DNA from: a virus
Reading direction: 5' to 3' (one strand)
Virus record (IMG/VR): IMGVR_UViG_3300030090_006763
Location: 22,552 to 66,371 of that record
Length of the DNA: 43,820 nucleotides
Under the pieces are notes generated by a model. The model was not told the origin of the DNA. It searched no databases and saw nothing but the letters and a program-made list of their open reading frames with translations. The translations under genes and the position numbers were made by a program. Below are positions 32,723 to 39,715 of the stretch, piece by piece. Numbering within the stretch: position 1 is the stretch's first letter; every line of letters begins with the position of its first letter.

Positions 32723-33444
32723 TATTGAGTAAGAGCTGAAATTATATATTTTAATTTAATGTCTTTATCTTCAATATCAAATACAACTACACCATATTCA
32801 GTATTTACCTTTACTATAAATTCATTGTTAATAGTTGATAGCAACCTAATATTATCTAAATTTACCGGTACAGGATCAAGTTTAAAGTCTGCTTCACCTA
32901 AACTAATAGTAAAGTTATCAGTATTATGCCGAGACCTATCTGTAAGCTCTGCCATTAATTTATTATCTTCAGTATAAAAATATATTTTATTAGTTTCTGA
33001 GGCAAAAGTACTTCCTTTAAATAAACGTGCTAAAGTAGGTTTATCTAATTTAAATTCTACATCAAATTGAAACTTACTAATTTTATCTAAATTTATATTA
33101 GGTCTAGATATAAAGCCTTCTTCATATAGATGATATTTAAATTTAACACCAGAACCGGTATATTGTATATTATTTGAGTTAATAGTTACATCAATATTAT
33201 TGTCTTCTATAGTATCAAAAACATTTCTTAACTTTTTAACATCAGGAATATTAAGTACGTCTTCAAACGAAGACTCAGTATTATATTCAGCATGTAAAAT
33301 TAATGTACTATCGATACTTGAAACTAGGCTCGAAATTTTAGTATTATTAATATCAAAAATAACACCGGTATCATTAATTTTAGAAATAGCGTCTAAGAAT
33401 CTTAGAAATTCACTTTTGTTTTGTACCTTTAGCGTTTTTTCCAT
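32722..33444 (-). CDS. 45: Sliding clamp gp45
   Basis: 240 residues, near T4 gp45 (228). The two-domain clamp pattern is visible: SEFLRFLDAISKINDTGVIFD at the start, KLRNVFDTIEDNNIDVTI in the first domain, and a second half with LARLFKGSTF, KIYFYTEDNKLMAEL, FTISLGEAD and RLLSTINNEFIVKV. The trimeric ring tethers DNA polymerase and, in T4, activates late transcription with gp33 and gp55. It lies between gp32 and the exonuclease-primase genes. It overlaps the upstream 148-residue gene by 35 bases. Sequence is diverged from T4, so the call rests on pattern, size and neighbourhood. Confidence 0.78.
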   Translation of the reverse strand: MEKTLKVQNKSEFLRFLDAISKINDTGVIFDINNTKISSLVSSIDSTLILHAEYNTESSFEDVLNIPDVKKLRNVFDTIEDNNIDVTINSNNIQYTGSGVKFKYHLYEEGFISRPNINLDKISKFQFDVEFKLDKPTLARLFKGSTFASETNKIYFYTEDNKLMAELTDRSRHNTDNFTISLGEADFKLDPVPVNLDNIRLLSTINNEFIVKVNTEYGVVVFDIEDKDIKLKYIISALTQ

Positions 33445-33856
33445 TATCTAATTTTAGACTAATTTCTTTTAAAATCAAATTTTGCTTTTTTAGCAAATCT
33501 ATTACTATATCTGTTTTAGTCGGTTCTGAAAAATCAAACTCAACTTGTGGATTAGCAGGTTCAACATGCGTTGTAGCTATTTCACGTGCTGCTTGCTCCG
33601 GAGTAACTTGTTGAATAGGCTCCGGAGTTGCGGGCTGAACTGGGGGAGGCGCCTGTGGGGGAGGCGCCATATGCTGTTGATTAACTGTGGGTGTTCTTGC
33701 AACATCTTCAAATTGATTCTTAAGTTGCTGAGAAGTCGGAGAAAGGTTCCCCGACTTACCAATTATCATTTGGTCGTTTTTATGAGCTTCCCCATAAGTT
33801 TGCCCCATTAATTGCATTAGCCCAGCTTTTTGCTCTGGTGTCATTCCTTGTTGCAT
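33410..33856 (-). CDS. Hypothetical protein between gp32 and gp45, 148 aa
   Basis: N-terminal helix rich in Met and Gln (MQQGMTPEQKAGLMQLMGQT), a Pro/Gln-rich disordered middle (APPPQAPPPVQPATPEP) and a C-terminal helix (TDIVIDLLKKQNLILKEISLKL) that may be a coiled coil. No recognised family. It starts 4 bases after the gp32 stop and overlaps gp45. A linker or adaptor acting with SSB or clamp is an inference from position alone. Confidence 0.62.
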   Translation of the reverse strand: MQQGMTPEQKAGLMQLMGQTYGEAHKNDQMIIGKSGNLSPTSQQLKNQFEDVARTPTVNQQHMAPPPQAPPPVQPATPEPIQQVTPEQAAREIATTHVEPANPQVEFDFSEPTKTDIVIDLLKKQNLILKEISLKLDNGKNAKGTKQK

Positions 33857-33860
33857 AGAA

Positions 33861-34697
33861 TTAAAGATCTTTTAACAAATCGTCGATATCTTCTTCAATA
33901 TTATCGTTACTACTTACTGCTACTGGTTCAGGTTCTGCAGGAGTAGTATCAGCAGGTACAGGAGCTGAAGTTTCAGGTGTAGAATCTTCTGTTCTACAAT
34001 AATAATGCTCGTTTAACATATCTTTAAGTTCGTCATAAGACTTAAGAGTAAATACCTCAGTAAGATCAAATGCACCTTCATAGATATCCTTTTGTTGATC
34101 TTCACTAAGATCGACCTTACCTGCAGAAGTAAATCTCGAAGATACATAAGTAGGAAAATCACCTTGCTGCTCTACTTTAATTTTAAAGTTAACGCCATCA
34201 GATCCAAGATCAAAGATACGAGGACCAAACTCTTCAGCATCTTCTCCTTCGATAGCTTCAGTAATAATTTTCTGAAGCTGCTTACCATAACGAAGAATTT
34301 TTACCTTGCCGTTATTATCCGGATTTACTGGATCGTCAATAACATAAACATTGACAAGCCATTTTTCTAATCGGCGAACAGCACTCATCTTTTCTTTCTC
34401 TTCTTCACTTCCAGTACGAAGAACTTTAAAACGCTCTTCTGCAATAGGATCACGTTCACCAAACGTTTGCGGGCTCAACGTCTGCACGTATTGACCAGTA
34501 GCGAAGGAATTCCATCCATGGTTATAATAATGAAAGAAAGTTTTACTAGGATCTTTTGCAAAAGGCAAAAGTCTAACTGTAAACGTATTACCGACCTTAG
34601 TCTGCATAATTTCGTTGAATGTAGCTGAGCCCTTACTATCTGAGCTAGCTAACGCGTCTTTAATTGATTGAAACATTGAAGTATTAAAAGTACTCAT
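33861..34697 (-). CDS. 32: Single-stranded DNA-binding protein gp32
   Basis: 278 residues (T4: 301). N-terminal cooperativity region, then a core matching T4 in FFHYYNHGW, LEKWLVNVYVIDDPVNPDNNGKVKILRYGKQL and GVNFKIKVEQQGDFPTYVSSRF. The C-terminus has a flexible Pro/Thr linker and the acidic tip DDLLKDL (T4: DDLLNDL), which recruits replication partners. Unlike T4, the three zinc cysteines of the core are absent: the region corresponding to CSSTHG...CPVC reads LSPQTFGERDP. It has its own sigma70-like promoter and follows a gp59-like gene. Confidence 0.9.
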   Translation of the reverse strand: MSTFNTSMFQSIKDALASSDSKGSATFNEIMQTKVGNTFTVRLLPFAKDPSKTFFHYYNHGWNSFATGQYVQTLSPQTFGERDPIAEERFKVLRTGSEEEKEKMSAVRRLEKWLVNVYVIDDPVNPDNNGKVKILRYGKQLQKIITEAIEGEDAEEFGPRIFDLGSDGVNFKIKVEQQGDFPTYVSSRFTSAGKVDLSEDQQKDIYEGAFDLTEVFTLKSYDELKDMLNEHYYCRTEDSTPETSAPVPADTTPAEPEPVAVSSNDNIEEDIDDLLKDL

Positions 34698-34703
34698 GCG
34701 TTT

Positions 34704-34731
34704 ATTATAATAACTACGCGGTAAACTTCAA
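34704..34731 (-). promoter_or_regulatory. Sigma70-like promoter of gp32
   Basis: On the minus strand, TTGAAG (34726-34731), 16-base spacer, TATAAT (34704-34709), then only 6 bases to the ATG. Transcription would begin at or next to the start codon. The -35 lies in the 3' end of the gp59-like gene. Confidence 0.6.
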
Positions 34732-35391
34732 CAACTTTTGTTCGATTATTTTCAATCCTTTTCTAGCTTTATCTTTGAGAATTTTAGAACTTATGAATTT
34801 TACCCGTGTTTTAGAATAAAGATCTGCAAAATCAGATATAAGCCAATTGTATACTTCTGCATCTATACCTTTAACTGCTCCACCTATATCAAGAGCATGA
34901 AGTGTATAAAAATTAATATGGTGATTTTTCAAATGCCAAAACACTTCTGGCGTCGCACTATCAGGTAAAAGATCCGAAGCTACTCCCGGTATATATGTTT
35001 TATACTCCTGTAGTGTTATCTTTTTATCGTTACAGAAGTTATATATAAACTTTAAACACTCTTTTAACGTATTGATAGTCTCTTCACTATCCGGGTTTCG
35101 TGTTTCTTTATCTTTACAATACATTGAATAGCACTTTATTGCTCTTCTTGTATTAAAGAAAGATAAGTCGAAGTAATTATCTGCACCATATACTTTGTAG
35201 GGTGCTATAAAAAAGTCACTATAATTAATATGTGTATATTTTGATAAAAGCGAGTTAAGTTTTTTTAAAGCTACTTCGTCTTTACTTTGTATATTGTCAA
35301 AATTTTGTCTTAAACGAACTGGTTTGTTTTTAGCTTTTCGAGATGCGTATAGAAAACTATTATATATTGATTTTTCTTTTTCATTAATCAT
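34714..35391 (-). CDS. 59: Helicase loader gp59-like
   Basis: 225 residues (T4 gp59: 217), all-helical and basic. The C-terminal half shows the gp59-like pattern: ATPEVFWHLKNHHINFYTLHALD corresponds in position and character to T4 SSYIFKLLQSNIISFETFILLD, followed by a final basic helix. gp59 loads gp41 onto gp32-coated forks. Position supports the call: the gene lies immediately before gp32 in transcription order, as in T4. Start overlaps the upstream gene's stop by 4 bases. Confidence 0.72.
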   Translation of the reverse strand: MINEKEKSIYNSFLYASRKAKNKPVRLRQNFDNIQSKDEVALKKLNSLLSKYTHINYSDFFIAPYKVYGADNYFDLSFFNTRRAIKCYSMYCKDKETRNPDSEETINTLKECLKFIYNFCNDKKITLQEYKTYIPGVASDLLPDSATPEVFWHLKNHHINFYTLHALDIGGAVKGIDAEVYNWLISDFADLYSKTRVKFISSKILKDKARKGLKIIEQKLLKFTA

Positions 35392-35684
35392 AGTTTAATA
35401 TTAGAATTCGAATTTAAAAATTTAGTAATATACTTTGACTTAGTTATTGAAGGTTCAAAGTCTATAAATAGTTTAACTACATCAAAGTTAGTTTCAATAG
35501 TTAAAAGTTCTTTTAATATATTTCTTAATTTTTCTTCTTGTAAAACCAATATAAAAATATTTTGTAAAGATAATTTTTTACCTTTCAATGAAGAGCAAAA
35601 CGTACAAAAACATAATAATAAATGCTCAGTTTCATCTTTAATTAACGTGCTTGATGGAGCTTTTTGCGTCGTAGTATTTAACAT
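35388..35684 (-). CDS. Hypothetical protein, 98 aa (gene 33 position)
   Basis: Helical, with two cysteines close together (LLLCFCTFCSSL has three) and repeated Leu/Ile. The position upstream of a gp59-like gene and gp32 is where T4 has gene 33, the late-transcription co-activator. However, I see neither clear sequence similarity nor the hydrophobic-acidic C-terminal clamp-binding tail of gp33 (it ends NSNSNIKL). The role is therefore open. Overlaps the upstream DHH gene by 7 bases and the downstream gene by 4. Confidence 0.6.
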   Translation of the reverse strand: MLNTTTQKAPSSTLIKDETEHLLLCFCTFCSSLKGKKLSLQNIFILVLQEEKLRNILKELLTIETNFDVVKLFIDFEPSITKSKYITKFLNSNSNIKL

Positions 35685-36550
35685 GCTGTAAATTGTTTGG
35701 TTAGAGAAGCAAATTGTTCAGTTAACTTACCTCCAGCTGCAGCTGCATGACCTCCCCCATTACATAATTTTTGTGCTAATATGCTTACATCAGCATTACA
35801 ATTTTTTGATCTTCTAAAAGAAACTGTCTTGTTTTGTGTATTAACTATAATACTAATATCACAATTATGTTTGTTTAAAAGGTAGTGTGCGAGTTCGTTT
35901 ATTGCATAATTAGCAAAAGTAGCTACTACGTTATATTCCTTTACCTTGCCTTTGAAAGTTTCTCCAGATAATTGGTCTTTAAACTTTTTAAAGTATAACT
36001 TTATAGCATTTTTTTCTTGAACTGTATATTCTCTTAATCCTCCCTCGAAAGCATTTATAAAGTTTTCTGTTTTTGGAGAATTAAGATTATAATATATTGC
36101 ATTAAGCTTTAACGACTCTTTATTATCTGAATTATACCAATCGTACTGCTCTATACACGATATTAATTTAAGTTGTTTGTCAGTAAGGTGAGATAGATGT
36201 TTTTTAAATTTTTTGTATATTAATTTAATACAAGAATATTCACCTTTATCTATTATTGGTTTAGCTTTTTCGTATAAGTCAGTATACTGTGAATGATTTT
36301 TATGACTATCAATAACAACTACATTATCTCTATCTATAAGTTTTATTTGTTGTGGGGTAAGGTCTAAGTCTAATATATAAATTCTGTCGTAATGATCTAG
36401 AGTATGTAACGCTCCTTTAAATCTACCCGTAATTGTAGATTCTGATACGTCATTTATACTAAATGTATCAGCATCTTTATATAACCACTTCAATACTAAG
36501 GCTGCTCCTGCGCCATGTAAATCAGTATCAGTCCATACTTGGATATTCAC
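35678..36550 (-). CDS. DHH-family phosphoesterase
   Basis: 290 residues, GTG start. Motif I is TDTDLHGAGAALVL (7-20), motif II is YILDLDLTP (58-66), motif III is VIDSHKNH (79-86, DSH for the usual DHH), and the DHHA1 end motif is GGGHAAAAGG near the C-terminus. Such enzymes (RecJ, NrnA, PPX families) cleave phosphodiester or phosphoanhydride bonds with Mn2+; size and DHHA1 fit NrnA-like nano-RNA or oligonucleotide hydrolysis best. The third acid of motif I is replaced by His12. A TGTAAATA motif is 6 bases upstream. Leads a four-gene unit toward gp32. Confidence 0.8.
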   Translation of the reverse strand: MNIQVWTDTDLHGAGAALVLKWLYKDADTFSINDVSESTITGRFKGALHTLDHYDRIYILDLDLTPQQIKLIDRDNVVVIDSHKNHSQYTDLYEKAKPIIDKGEYSCIKLIYKKFKKHLSHLTDKQLKLISCIEQYDWYNSDNKESLKLNAIYYNLNSPKTENFINAFEGGLREYTVQEKNAIKLYFKKFKDQLSGETFKGKVKEYNVVATFANYAINELAHYLLNKHNCDISIIVNTQNKTVSFRRSKNCNADVSILAQKLCNGGGHAAAAGGKLTEQFASLTKQFTAC

Positions 36551-36556
36551 TGTTTA

Positions 36557-36564
36557 TATTTACA
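36557..36564 (-). promoter_or_regulatory. Late-type motif variant TGTAAATA
   Basis: Ends 6 bases before the GTG at 36550. It lies in the 23-base gap after the end of gp41. Confidence 0.4.
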
Positions 36565-36573
36565 ACTAGTTCC

Positions 36574-37884
36574 TTATTGTGCAAGTCCGGCTAACATATT
36601 AAGAGTTTCATCACCATCATCGTCAAATTCTATATCATCTGCCTCTTCAATTGTTAAAGTAGAGTAGTTAATACGCATTGCTTGAGTATTTCCACGAGGG
36701 CCGTATCTATTCTTCATCATACCTAATCTAATAATTCCTAATTCTCTATCTTCTTCGTTTTGATAGATTGATACAATAACATCAGCAGTAGCTGCTAACC
36801 CAATAGATTCAGATATAGTTGCTAGGTCTGGATTATCTTGATCGAATCCAGCTCTATTTAACTGCGTTGCAGAAATAATAGGGCATTCAAACAAATAACT
36901 CATCGCACGAACTTGTTCAGTTACATGTTTAATTCTTTCGTATGAATTATTACCCATAGTAGAGTGCATTAGGTTAAGATAATCTAAAACAATAGCATCT
37001 AACTTAATACCTTGCTCTTGAAACTTCTTTATAAATCCTTTTAACTGACTAGCAGTAATAGTCGACGGCGGAAACTCTTTAATAAAAATTTTACCATCTT
37101 CATCTTTAATAGCTTGCTTAATAGCCGGGGTATTACCAACCATTTCTTTCAGAGGTACCTTCGTAACGTTAGAACAAATTCGTCTAGCATAAAGTAACTC
37201 CGACATCTCTAAGGTTACCAGTAATACGTTCTTACCTTCCTTAGCGATATTATGAGCTATATTACCAAGAAAGATTGACTTACCAATATTAGTCTCACCA
37301 GCAAAAACATATAGAGATTTACCAGCTTCAAGGAACCCGCCGCCGAGACATTCATCTAACCATTCCCACTTACTAGGTATATGCCGCTCAACAGAGTTTA
37401 TATCATCAATAAGCGCGTCAATATTACTATATAAGTCTAACCCAAGGTCAGTTACCAGGCTAATATTGCACGACTTTTCAAATTTATCTAAAACATCAGA
37501 CGTATCAACTTTCCCACTCGATACATCTTCAGCAACATTGAGCATTGTATGATAGACAGCCTTCTCTTTTAGGAACTGTTCCGTATTTTCATACAATTCA
37601 TCTTTATCTAAATTTTTATCAATGTCATTAAACGATTTAACAAGCTCTTTAAAGGAACTTTTTTGTTCGTCAGAAACTAAATACGACTTAATCTCAGTTA
37701 CAGTAGGTAACTTATTACGCTTTTCAGAAAAGTCTTTAACAATAGCAAAGATACTTGCTATAGCTTTATTCTTGAAATAGTCCGGTTCAACAAAATCTGC
37801 TACAGATGCAAGATACGTGCTGTCTGTTAGCGACTTGTAAATAAGCACATTTTCAAAATAATCTAAGTCTAGCTTACTCACCAT
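36574..37884 (-). CDS. 41: Replicative DNA helicase gp41 (DnaB family)
   Basis: 436 residues (T4 gp41: 475). N-terminal helical domain (1-150), then the RecA-like core: Walker A AGETNIGKS (195-203), LLVTLEMSELLYARR (221-235), Walker B DAIVLDYLNLM, and ISATQLNR sensor, with a C-terminal acidic tail (DDIEFDDDGDETLN). The hexamer unwinds the fork 5'-3' and couples to the primase encoded at 29896-30957. TATAAT is 8 bases upstream of the ATG. It stands between the glycosyltransferase and the DHH gene. Confidence 0.92.
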   Translation of the reverse strand: MVSKLDLDYFENVLIYKSLTDSTYLASVADFVEPDYFKNKAIASIFAIVKDFSEKRNKLPTVTEIKSYLVSDEQKSSFKELVKSFNDIDKNLDKDELYENTEQFLKEKAVYHTMLNVAEDVSSGKVDTSDVLDKFEKSCNISLVTDLGLDLYSNIDALIDDINSVERHIPSKWEWLDECLGGGFLEAGKSLYVFAGETNIGKSIFLGNIAHNIAKEGKNVLLVTLEMSELLYARRICSNVTKVPLKEMVGNTPAIKQAIKDEDGKIFIKEFPPSTITASQLKGFIKKFQEQGIKLDAIVLDYLNLMHSTMGNNSYERIKHVTEQVRAMSYLFECPIISATQLNRAGFDQDNPDLATISESIGLAATADVIVSIYQNEEDRELGIIRLGMMKNRYGPRGNTQAMRINYSTLTIEEADDIEFDDDGDETLNMLAGLAQ

Positions 37885-37892
37885 TTAATAGT

Positions 37893-37898
37893 ATTATA
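37893..37898 (-). promoter_or_regulatory. -10-like TATAAT upstream of gp41
   Basis: Minus-strand TATAAT 8 bases before the ATG at 37884. No convincing -35 box seen. Confidence 0.4.
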
Positions 37899-37900
37899 GA

Positions 37901-38548
37901 TTATTTCGTTTTCCACTTATTAAGAAACCACTCACTACCGTCTTTGAATTCTTGTGTTACGTTACTAAGACCTGGTGATTGATGTGTAATTAAAATGTCA
38001 CCGACACCTAATTTAAATCCTGCTTTATAACATTGCATAGTGTAATCCAAATCATAAAAATGCCATTTTGCTGGACATGATTCATCAAATCTAATTTTCT
38101 CAAAAACTTTTCTGCTAATAGCGAGAAAAACTCCATCGAGTAAAACAACTCGCTTTGGATAAGGCCCAAATGCAGTCATATGTTTCGTCTTACCGTCACC
38201 ATGAGCTACGGCACCGTGTAGGTTACCAGAACCAAAACCACCGCCCATTATATGCCACAGCGCTGGGCTCTGTAACTTTACTTGCGTTGTACCTGCGACT
38301 CCAACAACATCAAATTTTTGCATTAAATTATCAAGTCTTTCAGTTGTGTAGTTTTCTAATATTACATCATCATGAACCAGTATAAGATTATCTACATCTT
38401 CCTCTATTGCAAAGTCAATAGCTTTATTATAACACTTAGCTAACGATGTGGTATTATCTTCTTGAATCCAAACTTCTTCATCTGTTGTATTATACAGCAG
38501 GGTTTGTTCCTTTTTACCTTGTGATGCTGCGTATATAAATGTTTTCAT
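37901..38548 (-). CDS. Glycosyltransferase, GT2/StrF-like
   Basis: 215 residues. NTTSLAKCYNKAID (32-45) and NLILVHDDVILENY (54-67) are the sugar-nucleotide binding pattern of the StrF-type GT2 subfamily, with HDD in place of a classic DxD. LLDGVFLAISRKVFEKIRFDE and WHFYDLDYTMQCYKAGFKLGV match the acceptor-side motifs, and THQSPG provides a C-terminal His. The gene overlaps the upstream amidotransferase by 4 bases. Its acceptor is unknown: host surface glycan, virion protein or modified DNA base are options. It is not closely similar to the transferase at 27616. Confidence 0.78.
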   Translation of the reverse strand: MKTFIYAASQGKKEQTLLYNTTDEEVWIQEDNTTSLAKCYNKAIDFAIEEDVDNLILVHDDVILENYTTERLDNLMQKFDVVGVAGTTQVKLQSPALWHIMGGGFGSGNLHGAVAHGDGKTKHMTAFGPYPKRVVLLDGVFLAISRKVFEKIRFDESCPAKWHFYDLDYTMQCYKAGFKLGVGDILITHQSPGLSNVTQEFKDGSEWFLNKWKTK

Positions 38549-39216
38549 ACAAATAAAAAGGACGAATCAAACTTAAACGTACTTACTTTATTCCATCTTT
38601 TAGTTTTATTATTAAGCTTCATAATATTACCTTCAGGCAGCTTCTTAAAGCCATCACCCGGTAGTGTAGAGTAGTCACCGTTATTATTGTAGTGAAGTAA
38701 TGAACCAGACCGAGCTAAAAATACTTCATTTGTATCACATAAAACTATACTCAAAGCAAAAGTTCCTGATAACTGTTCAAGAGTTCTTTTCACAATCTTT
38801 TTACCATCAATAATTACTTTACCCTTTTTATGTTCCAGATGGGTAAAATATTCTAATAAGTTAACTATAGTCTCTGTGTCCACTTTCGTTTTAAAACCAT
38901 ATATTTTATTAATATCTTTATAGTTGGTTAAAACTCCGTTATGTGATATTAACCATGACATTGATTCAAAAGGGTGTGAGGTATCATAACTGTAAGCTCT
39001 CATAGCTGATGTAGGAGCTTGTACATGTCCTAGGTAATAATTTGTCTTAGGTTGATGTGTGTATTTGTCAAAATCAATATCACCTTCTTTCTTTTTTACA
39101 AATTGATCATCATCACTTAAACTTATAATACTGCTAGCGAAATTACCTCTCTGTTTATTCGCTTCATACAATACTTCAAACATAGAAGTATTAAAAGAAC
39201 CAAAAATTGCGCACAT
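38545..39216 (-). CDS. Class II glutamine amidotransferase (stand-alone)
   Basis: 223 residues. The N-terminal Cys2 (MCAIFGSF) is the nucleophile after Met removal. Supporting motifs: LGHVQAPTS (62-70), SHNGVLTNY (91-99, oxyanion hole), VDTETIVNLL (112-121) and GTFALSIVLCD, with a RSGSLLHY loop. This is an Ntn-hydrolase glutaminase domain releasing ammonia. No synthetase, PRPP or isomerase domain is fused, so the acceptor enzyme must be separate. The glycosyltransferase follows with a 4-base overlap, and a QueC-like enzyme lies 2.3 kb upstream. Related stand-alone domains occur in marine T4-like phages. Confidence 0.85.
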   Translation of the reverse strand: MCAIFGSFNTSMFEVLYEANKQRGNFASSIISLSDDDQFVKKKEGDIDFDKYTHQPKTNYYLGHVQAPTSAMRAYSYDTSHPFESMSWLISHNGVLTNYKDINKIYGFKTKVDTETIVNLLEYFTHLEHKKGKVIIDGKKIVKRTLEQLSGTFALSIVLCDTNEVFLARSGSLLHYNNNGDYSTLPGDGFKKLPEGNIMKLNNKTKRWNKVSTFKFDSSFLFV

Positions 39217-39245
39217 ACTTTATGTTAATATATGTTGTATAATAA

Positions 39246-39698
39246 TCAATCTTCCCAATCGAACTTAAACCCAGGTTTCCACATATAAGAGTTATCTACA
39301 TAACGACTAGATGGTCCATCAGGACCTTCTTCCCTAATACGTTCGCACATTTTTCTTAATCTTAGTATATGTGGGCTAGGTTCCCCTACAGGCTGTCTAT
39401 GCTCCTTGGGTATCCTCCAAAACAAATCAATATTACCATATCTTTTGTCTTTAGCTAGACTGTAATCCGGGTAATCTACACCATCAATAGTAAACCATTT
39501 TTTCTTTTTCTTTTTGGTTTTTTCAATTCCTAAATTTTTAAGTGTTTTTTTGCCTAGCCCCTTTACTTTAAATAGATCATCATTATTTCTAAAAGGCCTA
39601 AAGCCTAGAATGCGTTTAGCTGTCGTCCTCCCTACTCCTGGTAGTTTATACAGCTCTTTTTCAGTCAATTGGTTAAAATCCTTATAATTCAGCTTCAT
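39246..39698 (-). CDS. Helix-hairpin-helix protein, 150 aa
   Basis: Two HhH units: LYKLPGVGRTTAKRILGF (16-33) and LFKVKGLGKKTLKNLGI (42-58), as in ComEA/RuvA-type nonspecific DNA binding. A run of lysines (KTKKKKKKW, 60-68) follows, and then an unrecognised Trp/Tyr/Arg-rich region (DLFWRIPKEHRQPVGEPSPH), ending acidic. DNA-binding accessory of replication, recombination or packaging is likely. It is divergent from the 39716 gene with only 17 bases between start codons. Confidence 0.72.
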   Translation of the reverse strand: MKLNYKDFNQLTEKELYKLPGVGRTTAKRILGFRPFRNNDDLFKVKGLGKKTLKNLGIEKTKKKKKKWFTIDGVDYPDYSLAKDKRYGNIDLFWRIPKEHRQPVGEPSPHILRLRKMCERIREEGPDGPSSRYVDNSYMWKPGFKFDWED

Positions 39699-39701
39699 AG
39701 G

Positions 39702-39709
39702 TATAAATA
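39702..39709 (+). promoter_or_regulatory. Late-type promoter motif TATAAATA (exact T4 core)
   Basis: Ends 6 bases before the ATG at 39716, inside the 17-base gap between divergent genes. Confidence 0.6.
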
Positions 39710-39715
39710 TATTAT

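Noticed and set aside
33734-33758. Hairpin AAGTCGG/CCGACTT
   Set aside because: Inside the 148-residue coding gene, with an 11-base loop and no T tract.
35388-35684. Assignment of the 98-residue gene as gp33
   Set aside because: Only the position fits. Sequence lacks the clamp-binding C-terminus, so I left it unnamed.
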